A DNA stretch of 64,000 bases from Bradyrhizobium stylosanthis (lineage in GTDB: Bacteria; Pseudomonadota; Alphaproteobacteria; Rhizobiales; Xanthobacteraceae). Within the stretch, counting starts at the first letter, position 1. Each line of letters begins with the position of its first letter. The notes beneath the pieces were generated by a model. It did no database searches and had not been told where the DNA came from. It saw nothing but the letters and a program-made list of their open reading frames with translations. A program made the position numbers and the translations under genes. The DNA lies in assembly GCF_001641335.1 (NCBI RefSeq), contig NZ_LVEM01000001.1:1834580-1898579 (forward strand), in the 5' to 3' direction. Shown here piece after piece: positions 8,443-16,352 of the stretch.

Positions 8443-9924
8443 ATGCGAAAAATTCCGACCAATTCTCCGGCCAAATCGCCCGCGCCCGCCAAGGCCGAGC
8501 TGCCGCTCGATCTCAGCGGCCCGCACATCACCGCCGGCGCCTCTTCGGCGCATCGCCTCTATCAGGCGCTGTGCGAGACGATCGTCTCCGGCCTCGTCAA
8601 ACCCGGCGAGCCGCTGCCGCCGTCGCGGACGCTGGCAGCGCAAACCGGCTTTCGGCGCAACGCCGTCGTCACCGCCTATGAGCGCCTCATCGCCGACGGC
8701 TTTGCCGACGCTACGGTCGGCTCCGGAACATTCGTCGCCGCGCGGATTCCGGCGCGCACGGCCGGGCCGAAGCAGGCGAAGGTCGTGGTCGACGCGCCCC
8801 GGCAAGGCGCGTTCTCGCTCGGCTGCACCCATATCGACGAGCGCGCAGTGCAGCGCTTTCGCGCCTTCGTCGGCCGCCGCATGCGCGCGTTCGGCTCCGA
8901 GCACCTGCACTATGGCGATCCGCGCGGCAGCCGCGAGCTGCGCGCGGCGATCGCCGACCACCTGCTGTCGGCGCGCGGCCTGCGCTGCGATCCCGATCAG
9001 ATCATGCTGACGTCAGGCACCCTGCATGCGCTGCGCATCGTGCTGAGTGCGATCCTGAAGCCCAACGATCAAGTGTGGTGCGAGGACCCCGGTTACCCTG
9101 CCGCGCGAAAAACCATCGCGCATTGCGGCTACCGTGCCGTGCCCGTTCCCGTCGACGAGCACGGCATGCGCGTCGCCAAAGGACGAACTGCGGGGCCGAA
9201 TGCCCGCGCGGCCTATGTGACACCGTCGCATCAGTTCCCGCTGGGCGTGCAGATGTCGATGCCGCGGCGGCTGGAGCTCTTGGACTGGGCGAGGCAAGCC
9301 GGCGCCTTCGTGCTGGAGGACGATTACGACAGCGAGTTCCGCTATGACGGCGCGCCGCTGATGTCGCTCGCCGGCATCGATCATCTCCAGCGCGTGATCT
9401 ACATGGGCACCTTCGCCAAGACCCTGTTTCCGGGCCTGCGCATCGGCTATTGCGCCCTGCCCGAGCGGCTGATCGGCGACGTCACCGACGCGCGCGCCGC
9501 GCTCGACCGCTTTCCCGGCACGCTGATGGAGGGCGCGGTCGCCGACATGCTCAATTCCGGCGCGTTCGCCGCAAACCTGAAGCGCGTCCGGAAGCTCTAT
9601 CGCGAGGCGCGCGATGCGCTGGCCGGAACGCTGGAAGCGGTATCCGACGGCGCGCTGTCCGTGCCGGTGCCGTCACAAGGCCTGCATCTTGTCGCCCGGT
9701 TCGATCCATCGGTCGAACTGTCGGTCGCGGCAGAGGCCAAGCGGGCCGCGGGCGCTGAGGGCTGGCTGCTCGCCGACACCTATTCGCGGACGCGCCCACT
9801 GCCCGGCTTCGTGTTGGGATTTTCGGGGCATGCGGTTCCCGGGCTCGTGGCTTCCGCCCAGCGGCTCGCGCGGGAATCGCGGATCGCGTTGCGCGCGAAA
9901 GGCAGGCCGGCCCGGCGGGCGTAA
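8443..9924 (+). CDS. MocR/PdxR-type GntR-family regulator with aminotransferase domain
   Basis: A 493-residue fusion of an N-terminal winged helix and a fold-type I aminotransferase domain, the MocR architecture; the C-terminal domain senses pyridoxal phosphate or an amino compound. The DNA-binding part spans about residues 25-95 (RLYQALCETIVSGLVKPGEP, then PPSRTLAAQTGFRRNAVVTAYERL). In the second domain HYGDPRGSRELRAAIADHL, FVLEDDYDSEFRYDG and the lysine motif MGTFAKTLFPGLRIGY (Schiff-base Lys) are intact. ATG 8443 is preferred because the operator half-site ends at 8439; an in-frame ATG at 8413 would place it inside the gene. Neither start has a clear ribosome site, so a leaderless transcript is possible. 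It probably regulates itself and the divergent PNPOx-like gene. Confidence 0.9.
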   Translation: MRKIPTNSPAKSPAPAKAELPLDLSGPHITAGASSAHRLYQALCETIVSGLVKPGEPLPPSRTLAAQTGFRRNAVVTAYERLIADGFADATVGSGTFVAARIPARTAGPKQAKVVVDAPRQGAFSLGCTHIDERAVQRFRAFVGRRMRAFGSEHLHYGDPRGSRELRAAIADHLLSARGLRCDPDQIMLTSGTLHALRIVLSAILKPNDQVWCEDPGYPAARKTIAHCGYRAVPVPVDEHGMRVAKGRTAGPNARAAYVTPSHQFPLGVQMSMPRRLELLDWARQAGAFVLEDDYDSEFRYDGAPLMSLAGIDHLQRVIYMGTFAKTLFPGLRIGYCALPERLIGDVTDARAALDRFPGTLMEGAVADMLNSGAFAANLKRVRKLYREARDALAGTLEAVSDGALSVPVPSQGLHLVARFDPSVELSVAAEAKRAAGAEGWLLADTYSRTRPLPGFVLGFSGHAVPGLVASAQRLARESRIALRAKGRPARRA

Positions 9925-9990
9925 CCAACTTCCCTATCAGAATCGCCGATCGCTCCCTACATTGCGGCATCCAGTTCGGGAGCCTTCACG

Positions 9991-10236
9991 ATGTCACTGC
10001 GCCGCGCGGCCTGCCTTTCGCTTCTGATCTCCATCGCGCTTGCCTCGACGGCGGGCGCAGCCACTATCGGGCGCGAGCAGGACATCGTGGATCTGAAGCT
10101 CGGCCAGCGCGTGCTCGTGGATGACGGGACCTGCCCTGCCGGTCAGGTCAAGGAAGTGCGCGGCGCGAAGATGACCGACAAGGGCGTTGCGCGCACGGCC
10201 TCCTGCGTGCCGCGGCACGGGCCGAAAACGAAATGA
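9991..10236 (+). CDS. Small secreted protein (DUF6719-like), 81 aa
   Basis: A 23-residue signal peptide (basic MSLRR, hydrophobic core LSLLISIALAST, AGA-A site) precedes a mature domain of about 58 residues with two cysteines (in DDGTCPAGQVKEV and TASCVPR) that could form one disulfide. The DLKLGQRVLVDDGTCPAGQ motif is typical of a small family found in Bradyrhizobium that I know as DUF6719; the name is from memory. It ends 12 bases from the stop of a converging secreted-protein gene. The function is unknown; the location is likely periplasmic. Confidence 0.75.
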   Translation: MSLRRAACLSLLISIALASTAGAATIGREQDIVDLKLGQRVLVDDGTCPAGQVKEVRGAKMTDKGVARTASCVPRHGPKTK

Positions 10237-10248
10237 TGATCTGAGAAG

Positions 10249-10611
10249 TTACTTCGCCGGATCGAACATGCACTGAAGCGTCGGCTTGGCGATCTTGGTG
10301 AAGGTCGGGCCGATCTCGCTCTGCTTTGAGGTCGGCACCCAATCGGTCTCGATCGTGGGCACGCCGGTCTCGCTGATGCCGCGCAGCAGCGCTTCGCGCA
10401 GGTCGCGGTCCTCGACGACGGCGGCGGCGTGGTCATGCAGGCAGCCGCACACCTCTTCCGGGTGCTCCCAGCGCCCGAGCATGCGCGGCGCACATTGACG
10501 GACGAATTCGCTGCGTGGATCGGGCAGACGCGAGGGCGCGCGTACCTGCGCCTGCACGGAATTGAATGTCAGAAGGCAGATGAACGCTGCGGCGCTGAAA
10601 CGAAGCGACAT
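10249..10611 (-). CDS. Hypothetical secreted protein, 120 aa
   Basis: An N-terminal signal peptide (MSLRFSAAAFICLLTFNSVQA, cleavage after AQA or nearby) is followed by a roughly 98-residue mature part with four cysteines (FVRQCAPRML, EEVCGCLHD, TLQCMF). The central segment RQCAPRMLGRWEHPEEVCGCLHDHAAAVV resembles short helical Cys-pair proteins seen in alphaproteobacterial periplasms. The 54-aa secreted peptide gene lies 31 bases upstream on the same strand, so the two may be co-transcribed. I do not recognise the family. Confidence 0.75.
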   Translation of the reverse strand: MSLRFSAAAFICLLTFNSVQAQVRAPSRLPDPRSEFVRQCAPRMLGRWEHPEEVCGCLHDHAAAVVEDRDLREALLRGISETGVPTIETDWVPTSKQSEIGPTFTKIAKPTLQCMFDPAK

Positions 10612-10642
10612 GATGGTGCTTGCCGGCTGATTTCTTGCGGGA

Positions 10643-10807
10643 TCAGAAACGCGCGGCGACGACGATCGGCTGCTGCGCCGGCGTCATGACCGGCGTACCG
10701 CTGTACTGGAAGGTGCCGACACCCGGCAGATTGCCGTCGGGCATGCCCGCGAACGAGGAACCGGCCAGCACGAAGCCGAAAGCAAGGATGAAGCTGAGCG
10801 CGCGCAT
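10643..10807 (-). CDS. Small secreted peptide, 54 aa
   Basis: A short gene reading MRALSFILAFGFVLAGSSFAG, a standard signal peptide, followed by about 34 residues rich in Gly, Pro and Val (MPDGNLPGVGTFQYSG and TPAQQPIVVAARF). GAGGGAC lies 4-10 bases before the ATG and acts as ribosome site. It lies just upstream of the 120-aa secreted protein on the same strand. Its clear signal peptide with a sensible mature tail supports a real gene. The function is unknown; it would be exported to the periplasm. Confidence 0.6.
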   Translation of the reverse strand: MRALSFILAFGFVLAGSSFAGMPDGNLPGVGTFQYSGTPVMTPAQQPIVVAARF

Positions 10808-11444
10808 GGTCTTGTCCCTCAATTCCGCAGCCGACGATCCGCCGTCGTCGTTGCGAAGCTGATAACCATGGGCGGTTTCGCGCGTGATGCGCCAAAAGCC
10901 GAAAATGGTTTCATCTTCCTGCGAATTGTTTCGTCCGCCTCGAGCCGACGAAACAATTCTCGGAAAATGCCAATCATTTCAGAGAGGGGACCCGACGGCT
11001 CAAAACCGCCCGCCGGGTCCGGATCAGCGCGAAACGGCGCCGGCGCGCAGGCGCCGTCATGCGCCCGCCTTACACGCTTCACATGCGTTTTACGTTTTTC
11101 TGCTGAAGAGAAGCCAAACGAAGGCTGGATCCTGTCGAACCGGGAACGCTTCGGCCGCGACCCAAGCCATCGAAACCGAGACGCCTGGGATCACCGGGCG
11201 CATTCACGTGAGGAATGGCCATCATGATGGCACGAGATCGCGCAACGCCGCGCGAGGCGGACCAGCGGACGGACCGCGGAGATCAACCGCCGGTTCGCAG
11301 CGGCGCCACTTCGGGGAGCGAAATGGCGCTGCAATCGAGTCGCGGCTATGAGGCCACGCCGCAAATGTTCGTACGGTTGACCGGCTCGCATCTTGCGACA
11401 CCGCGCGCCGGTCGCACCGTCGTTACTGAGTGAACGGAAGCGCG
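10808..11444. other. Gene-poor 637-bp stretch with clustered inverted repeats
   Basis: No convincing gene is seen. The left half holds three successive perfect inverted repeats (10923-10959, 10988-11020, 11034-11057), and a 14-bp palindrome GCCATCATGATGGC lies at 11218-11231. A short plus-strand frame from 11224 to 11433 exists but its composition is not protein-like. The stretch lies between minus-strand genes (CreA on the right), so it must also carry the promoter of the 54-aa peptide gene. Confidence 0.6.
10923..11057. other. Cluster of three hairpins, possible structured RNA
   Basis: GAATTGTTTCGTC (10923-10935) pairs with GACGAAACAATTC (10947-10959) over an 11-base loop; GGACCCG (10988-10994) pairs with CGGGTCC (11014-11020); ACGGCGCC (11034-11041) pairs with GGCGCCGT (11050-11057). 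None is followed by a T-run, so plain termination is not the obvious role. Confidence 0.4.
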
Positions 11445-11993
11445 TCACTGAGTAAAGAACTCACCGCATTTCTGGACGTTGGCGTCGGTCGGCCCCCACG
11501 GCATGATTGGCACGGTCGAGGTCGAATTCTTTGGCGAGCCTTCGATCAGCTTGTCCGAATAGACCATGTAGACCAGCACGTTGCGCTTGGCGTCGCAGCC
11601 GCGCACGATCTGCATCTTCTTGAAGAACAGCGAGCGGCGCTGACGGAACATGTCGTCGCCCTGCTCCATCTTGTTCTTGAACTTGATCGGGCCGACCTGG
11701 CGGCAGGCGAGCGAGATGTCCGAGACCTCCTCGGCAAGGCCGAGCCAGCCCTTGAACCCGCCCTTCTCCGGCACCGTGAAATGACAGGCGACGCCCTCGA
11801 CCTCGGGGTCGTCGAGGCCATAGGTCGCAAGCTTGTCGTTCGGGCTCATCCATTTGAACACGGTGGAGCGGCGGAAGATCAGATCGGGCTCGTCGGCAGC
11901 TTGGGCAGACATTGTGGGCAGAGCCACGGCCAGGAGGAATAAAGCGAGGCCTTTCAAGCGGATGCCCGAAAGACCGGGGAAACGAGATGACAT
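11445..11993 (-). CDS. creA: CreA family protein
   Basis: A 182-residue secreted protein of the CreA family (PF05981), whose molecular role is unknown although creA lies next to creBCD in enterobacteria. A signal peptide (GLALFLLAVALPTMSAQA, cleavage before ADEPD) precedes the conserved body: DLIFRRSTVFKWMSPNDKL, VEGVACHFTVPEKGGFKGWLGLAEEVSDISLACRQVGPI, RSLFFKKMQIVRGCD and NVLVYMVYSDKLIEGSPKNS, with four conserved cysteines in the mature part. ATG 11993 is preferred over one 18 bases upstream because GGAG is placed 6-7 bases before it. It is monocistronic in appearance and divergent from the L,D-transpeptidase gene. Confidence 0.92.
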   Translation of the reverse strand: MSSRFPGLSGIRLKGLALFLLAVALPTMSAQAADEPDLIFRRSTVFKWMSPNDKLATYGLDDPEVEGVACHFTVPEKGGFKGWLGLAEEVSDISLACRQVGPIKFKNKMEQGDDMFRQRRSLFFKKMQIVRGCDAKRNVLVYMVYSDKLIEGSPKNSTSTVPIMPWGPTDANVQKCGEFFTQ

Positions 11994-12189
11994 GAAGTTC
12001 TCCGGTAACAAGTCCTGGCAATGTAGGTATCGTCTGGCGGGTCAGGAAGACGACGGGGAGCCGGGCACGGCCGCCGTTTACCGCTCCGTGAGGCTTTTTT
12101 GCTACGTCTTGGACAAAAGTAGCTGATGGCAGAACCGCCTTGCTGGTGAACGCGTATCCCCTCTGCGAGACTAACGTCTGATTTGGATT

Positions 12190-13839
12190 ATGGATTCGAG
12201 GATGAACAGCGTGAACGGGTCCGGTTTTGCTGCCAAGCCGACGCGGCTCTGGCAGGTCGCCATTCTGACGGCGGCGGGTGTGCTCGGTACGGCGAGCCAG
12301 GCGGACGCGGCGTTCTACTACTGGACGGATTATTCCGACGGGTCCTACGCCTCCCGGCAGGATCGGCATCCCGACTTCCCGCGCCAGAAGCCGCCGCAAA
12401 AGCGCGGCGCAGCGGGCAAGAAGGCGATCGTCCCCGAGAAGGAAGCCGGCACCAAGCCGCAAGGCCCCCTCGTCATCGTCGTCTCGATCGAGCGGCAGAA
12501 GGTCACTGTCTACGATACCAACGGCGTGTTCGCGGAATCCCCGGTGTCGACCGGCATGAAGGGCCATTCGACGCCGATGGGTGTGTTCAGCGTCATCCAG
12601 AAGCACAAATTCCACCACTCCAACATCTACAGCGGCGCGCCGATGCCGTACATGCAGCGGATCACCTGGTCCGGCGTCGCCATGCATGCCGGCGTGCTGC
12701 CGGGCTATCCCGCCTCGCACGGCTGCATCCGCATGCCGATGGCATTCGCGGTGAAGATGTGGAATTGGACCAAGATGGGCGCGCGCGTCATCGTCTCACC
12801 CGGCGAGATGACGCCGCACAGCTTCCAGCATCCGCTGCTCGCTTCGGTGCGCGTGCCGCCGCAGCCCGCGGCGAGCCTCGAGCCGCAGACCAATGTCGAC
12901 GACAAGAGCGACAAGGGTGCCCCCGCCAAGGTCACTGAGGGCAAGCCAGTCGAGACCAAGACCGCCAGCGCCGACGCGGTGCTGGAACTGCGCTCGTCGG
13001 TCGGCCACACCGTGATGTCGGACGTGACCACGGGTAACGCGCCGGCGCGCGATGACGTGGCCGCAACGGCTGACAAGGTTGACGCGCCCGCGAAGTCCGA
13101 GTTGAAGACCGCCGAGGCATTGGACGCGGCCAAGCCGGCGAACGCCGAAGCCAAGCCCAGCGAGACCGCGGAAGCGCCCAAGGCGCCCACACAGACCGAT
13201 GACAAGGTCGAGACGGCCAAGAGCGACACGCCGAAGTCTGACGCGCCAAAATCGGAGCCTGCGAAGACTGAAGCTGCCGATGCCGCCAGGAAGCCCGATG
13301 CGGCAACTGCCTCGCCCGACCCGAAGAAAGACGAGACGCGCATCGCCGATCCCGCGCCGGCGGCAAAGCCGGACGCCCCCAAGCGGGCCGGCCAGATCGC
13401 CGTCTTCATCAGCCGCAAGGATTCCAAGGTCTATGTGCGGCAGAACTTCGCGCCGCTGTTCGAGGCGCCCGTGACGATCGCCGCCAGCGACCGCCCGCTG
13501 GGCACGCATGTCTTCACCGCCGAGATCGACAAGGCCGACGCCAATGCGCTGCACTGGTCGGTGGTGTCACTGCCCGTCACCGCCCGCTCCGCTGCGCGCG
13601 AGGACGACGGCCGCGTGACGCGCCGCAAGGGCGGCGCCGCCGTGATCCCGGTCGCCGCAAAGCCGGTGGTGACGCCGGACAGCCCGGCCGAAGCGCTCGA
13701 CCGCATCTCCGTGCCCGCCGACACCATGGCGAAGATCAACGAGATGCTGACCACCGGCGGGTCGATCATCGTCTCCGACCAGGGCATCAACCAGGGTGAG
13801 ACCGGCGAAGGCACCGATTTCATCGTCCGTCTGTACTAA
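12190..13839 (+). CDS. L,D-transpeptidase (YkuD) with long Ala/Lys/Pro linker and second degenerate domain
   Basis: A 549-residue envelope protein that would form 3-3 cross-links in peptidoglycan or attach outer-membrane proteins to it. A signal-like segment (LWQVAILTAAGVLGTASQADA) precedes a YkuD domain (about residues 95-210) with the active-site block HAGVLPGYPASHGCIRMP, containing the catalytic Cys and the conserved His, Ser-His-Gly and Arg. Residues of about 235-395 form a low-complexity Ala/Lys/Asp/Pro/Glu tract (repeated TAKSD, PKSDAPKSEPAKTEAADA-like units), probably spanning the periplasm. The last 150 residues resemble a second YkuD-like fold (GQIAVFISRKDSKVYVRQ, APVTIAASDRPLGTHVFT) but have no HGC motif. 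The start may be ATG 12190 or 12202. Confidence 0.88.
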   Translation: MDSRMNSVNGSGFAAKPTRLWQVAILTAAGVLGTASQADAAFYYWTDYSDGSYASRQDRHPDFPRQKPPQKRGAAGKKAIVPEKEAGTKPQGPLVIVVSIERQKVTVYDTNGVFAESPVSTGMKGHSTPMGVFSVIQKHKFHHSNIYSGAPMPYMQRITWSGVAMHAGVLPGYPASHGCIRMPMAFAVKMWNWTKMGARVIVSPGEMTPHSFQHPLLASVRVPPQPAASLEPQTNVDDKSDKGAPAKVTEGKPVETKTASADAVLELRSSVGHTVMSDVTTGNAPARDDVAATADKVDAPAKSELKTAEALDAAKPANAEAKPSETAEAPKAPTQTDDKVETAKSDTPKSDAPKSEPAKTEAADAARKPDAATASPDPKKDETRIADPAPAAKPDAPKRAGQIAVFISRKDSKVYVRQNFAPLFEAPVTIAASDRPLGTHVFTAEIDKADANALHWSVVSLPVTARSAAREDDGRVTRRKGGAAVIPVAAKPVVTPDSPAEALDRISVPADTMAKINEMLTTGGSIIVSDQGINQGETGEGTDFIVRLY

Positions 13840-13851
13840 CCGTTTTCGAGC

Positions 13852-13869
13852 GACGTCAGCACTGACGTC
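13852..13869 (+). terminator. Hairpin after the L,D-transpeptidase gene
   Basis: GACGTCAG and CTGACGTC (perfect 8-bp arms, 2-base loop) can extend with outer GAGCG/CGCTC pairing. There is no T-tract, so it is a weak terminator candidate. Confidence 0.4.
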
Positions 13870-13955
13870 CCATCGCTCCCGATAACGCGGTGTTGACGAG
13901 GCAGGTCGCAGCCGCGGAGTAACATGCGCCCCGGATCATTTCGGGGGACACCGTC

Positions 13956-14525
13956 ATGATGAATCGCAGGACCATGCTCGTCGCAGCGCTCGCAGGCACT
14001 GTCGCGCCGGTGACGCGCGCATTCGCCGATGGCGGCATGAGCCGGGTCTCGGCCTACGCCTTCTCCTTCCCCGCGCTGTCAGGCGACGACATCCGCCTCG
14101 CCGCATTCACCGGCAAGCCGCTATTGGTGGTGAACACCGCATCGCTCTGCGGCTACACCCCGCAATATGCGGGCCTGCAGGAGCTCTGGGGCGAGTTTCG
14201 CGCGCGCGGGCTTACCGTGATCGGCGTGCCCTCCAATGATTTCGGCGGACAAGAGCCCGGCGGCACGAGCGAGATCACGGAGACCGCACACCACCAATAT
14301 GGCGTGACCTTCCCCATCGCAGCCAAGGCCGTCGTGGTCGGCGCGAAGGCGCATCCGTTCTACAAATGGGCGGCAGAGGCGCGCCCACGGGAAGTTCCGC
14401 GCTGGAACTTCCACAAATACCTGATCGGCCGTGACGGCTATATCGCCGAGGTATTTCCGTCCGCGGTCGAGCCGGCCGACACACGGATCAAGACGGCCGT
14501 TGCCAAAACCCTCGCCGATACGTGA
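13956..14525 (+). CDS. Glutathione peroxidase family protein, exported form
   Basis: A 189-residue thiol peroxidase of the glutathione peroxidase family. The active-site loop VVNTASLCGYTPQYAGLQ (Cys near residue 65), the Gln of VIGVPSNDFGGQEPG and the Trp-Asn of VPRWNFHKYLIGRDG give the full catalytic set (Cys, Gln, Trp, Asn). The N terminus, MMNRRTMLVAALAGTVAPVTRAFADG, is longer than in cytosolic members and has an Arg pair before a hydrophobic core, consistent with export, perhaps by the Tat route. The Cys form without a clear second resolving Cys motif may use glutathione or thioredoxin; this cannot be told here. A hairpin follows the stop. Confidence 0.9.
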   Translation: MMNRRTMLVAALAGTVAPVTRAFADGGMSRVSAYAFSFPALSGDDIRLAAFTGKPLLVVNTASLCGYTPQYAGLQELWGEFRARGLTVIGVPSNDFGGQEPGGTSEITETAHHQYGVTFPIAAKAVVVGAKAHPFYKWAAEARPREVPRWNFHKYLIGRDGYIAEVFPSAVEPADTRIKTAVAKTLADT

Positions 14526-14534
14526 CGCACGCTG

Positions 14535-14551
14535 GCCCAATCCGGTTGGGC
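14535..14551 (+). terminator. Hairpin after the peroxidase gene
   Basis: GCCCAA (14535-14540), TCCGG loop, TTGGGC (14546-14551), followed by a CACAATTGTG palindrome. Stem position 10 bases after the stop suits termination, although no T-run follows. Confidence 0.45.
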
Positions 14552-14689
14552 ACAATTGTGGCGGGATGCCAAACAGGCGTTGCCATGGCGATGGCCCACC
14601 ATCTAGGCTAGGATCGTTTGGGGCAGGACGGTTTTGCCGGAGGCAAAAAGCCACGGCGGAACAACGGGATCAATCTCGAGGACAACACC

Positions 14690-15721
14690 ATGCGTGTGGC
14701 GGCAGGACTGATTTTGGCAAGCGCGATGTCCGTTGCGATGACGGGCGCCGCATGGTCGCAGACCCCGGCCGCAAAGCCCGCGGCCGCAACGCAAGCCGCA
14801 CCTGCGGCAGCGCCGGCCGCCGCCGCACCGCCCGCTGCAGCTCCGGCAGCTGCGCCCGCCGCCGCTGCCGCCGCGCCGGCAGGCTTCGTCAATCCGCCCC
14901 CGCCGAAGCAGGCGCCGCAGCCGGCGCGCGCGGCCTGCAACACGCAAGGTGCGCTCGGCGTTGCCCGCACCGTCGAGATCGACACCACGGGCGGCCCGGG
15001 CTTCGGCTTCGAGCATTTCAAGGAGCTCGACTTCCTGCGCGACAAGGAGGTGGTGCTGACCTTCGACGACGGCCCCTGGCCGAAGAACACGCCCGCCGTG
15101 CTGAAGGCGCTCGCCGACGAATGCACCACCGGCATCTTCTTCTCGATCGGCAAGCACGCGACCTACGAGCCCGAGATCCTGAAGCAGGTCTACGCGGCCG
15201 GCCACACGGTCGGCACCCACACCTGGTCGCACGCCAATCTCAACAACAAGAAGCTCACCGAAGCCCAGCGCAAGGAAGAGATCGAGAAAGGTCTTTCCGC
15301 GGTGAAATGGGCGCTCGGCGGCATCTCGCCCTCGCCGTTCTTCCGCTTCCCGGCGCTGCAGCACCCGCCGGAGATGGTCACCTATCTCGGCAACCGCAAC
15401 ACGGCGATCTTCTCCTGCGACATCGACTCCTTCGACTTCAAGGCCTCCAAGCCCGAGAAGGTGGTGGAGACCGTGATGAAGAAGCTCGACAGCAAGGGCA
15501 AGGGCATCATCCTGATGCACGACTTCCAGAAGCACACGGCCGAAGCCCTGCCCGAACTGCTCAAGCGCCTGAAGGCCGGCGGCTACAAGGTGGTGGCGAT
15601 GCGCGCAAAATTCCCGGCCTCGACACTGCCCGAATACGACCAGGAGCTGATGAAGGACATCAAGCTGCCGACGGTGAGCAGCCGCCCGGTCAATTCCGTG
15701 GTGACGACCGTTTCCGAATAG
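14690..15721 (+). CDS. Polysaccharide deacetylase family protein (NodB homology domain)
   Basis: A 343-residue exported carbohydrate esterase family 4 protein that would remove N-acetyl or other groups from a polysaccharide or peptidoglycan. A signal peptide (MRVAAGLILASAMSVAMTGAAWSQ) leads into a striking Ala/Pro run of about 40 residues, then the NodB domain: EVVLTFDDGPWPKNTPAVL (TFDDGP, metal Asp), GIFFSIGKHA, GHTVGTHTWSHANL (HxxxH metal pair), FFRFPAL (RxxxG-like loop) and GIILMHDFQKHTAEAL (late His). ATG 14690 is chosen because it begins the signal peptide and has GAGG 8 bases upstream. The DHFR-like gene follows after 7 bases. Confidence 0.9.
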   Translation: MRVAAGLILASAMSVAMTGAAWSQTPAAKPAAATQAAPAAAPAAAAPPAAAPAAAPAAAAAAPAGFVNPPPPKQAPQPARAACNTQGALGVARTVEIDTTGGPGFGFEHFKELDFLRDKEVVLTFDDGPWPKNTPAVLKALADECTTGIFFSIGKHATYEPEILKQVYAAGHTVGTHTWSHANLNNKKLTEAQRKEEIEKGLSAVKWALGGISPSPFFRFPALQHPPEMVTYLGNRNTAIFSCDIDSFDFKASKPEKVVETVMKKLDSKGKGIILMHDFQKHTAEALPELLKRLKAGGYKVVAMRAKFPASTLPEYDQELMKDIKLPTVSSRPVNSVVTTVSE

Positions 15722-15728
15722 CCGGCAC

Positions 15729-16292
15729 TTGTCTCTTCGTCTCGAAGGCTACGTCATCGTCTCTGCGGACGGCATGCTCGCCGACGCGAGCCATGTCATG
15801 CCCGACACCCTGAAGTTCGAAGGCGACAAGCTGTTCTTCGAGCAGGCGCTCGATCGCGCCGCATTGATCGTGCACGGCCGTCGCTCGCACGAGCAGCAGC
15901 CGAACTCGCCGAAGCGCAGGCGCCTGATCCTGACGCGCAAGATCAAGGCCCTCACCGTCGATCCCGAAATGCCCAATGCGACGTTGTGGAATCCGGATCA
16001 CGCGAGCTTCGAGGAGGCCTGTGCCTTCGCCGACGTCGCGTCCGGCATGGTCGCGATCATCGGCGGCCCCGTCGTGTTCGACATGTTCATGGACCGCTAC
16101 GACACGTTCTGGCTGTCGGAAGCCCCGCACCTGCGCCTGCCCGGCGGCGAAGGCTGCTTCGTCGGCGTTCCCGAGCGAACGCCGCATGAGGTGCTGGCCT
16201 CACATGGAATGAAGCCGGGCGAACCATACCTGCTCGATGCGGCGCATGAGGTCACCGTGACGCCGTGGCGGGCGGCGCGAGGCGCCACCTGA
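15729..16292 (+). CDS. Dihydrofolate reductase-family protein (RibD C-terminal-like)
   Basis: A 187-residue protein with the DHFR/RibD-C fold, probably an NADPH-dependent reductase of unknown substrate. The first strand EGYVIVSADGMLAD, the nucleotide-binding region ALIVHGRRSHEQ and RRLILTRKIKAL, and the conserved VAIIGGPVVFDMFM (glycine-rich cofactor loop) are recognisable. It begins at TTG 15729, only 7 bases after the deacetylase stop; the next ATG (15774) would remove the first beta strand, so TTG is preferred. The tight spacing points to co-transcription with the deacetylase, though no functional link is apparent. Confidence 0.8.
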   Translation: MSLRLEGYVIVSADGMLADASHVMPDTLKFEGDKLFFEQALDRAALIVHGRRSHEQQPNSPKRRRLILTRKIKALTVDPEMPNATLWNPDHASFEEACAFADVASGMVAIIGGPVVFDMFMDRYDTFWLSEAPHLRLPGGEGCFVGVPERTPHEVLASHGMKPGEPYLLDAAHEVTVTPWRAARGAT

Positions 16293-16352
16293 ACTTCTAA
16301 AACAACCCCATGCACAATACGGGTATCAAATTACCCATTTCTATCGCCTCGT

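Noticed and set aside
8368..8961. N-terminal extension of the PNPOx-like gene to 8961
   Set aside because: The frame is open but runs antisense through the MocR gene; GTG 8367 has a good ribosome site and gives the normal family N terminus.
11224..11433. A 69-codon plus-strand frame after GAGGAATGGCC
   Set aside because: Composition (Arg/Ser/Thr-rich, no hydrophobic core, no motif) is not protein-like; the ATG sits in a palindrome. Kept only as part of the gene-poor stretch.
14630..14689. TTTTGCC-GGA-GGCAAAA hairpin before the polysaccharide deacetylase gene as a riboswitch
   Set aside because: A single 7-bp hairpin with a 3-base loop; no conserved riboswitch core was recognised.
16320..16335. 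GGGTA-TCAAAT-TACCC hairpin between the DHFR-like and autotransporter genes
   Set aside because: A 5-bp stem without T-run is too weak to call as terminator.
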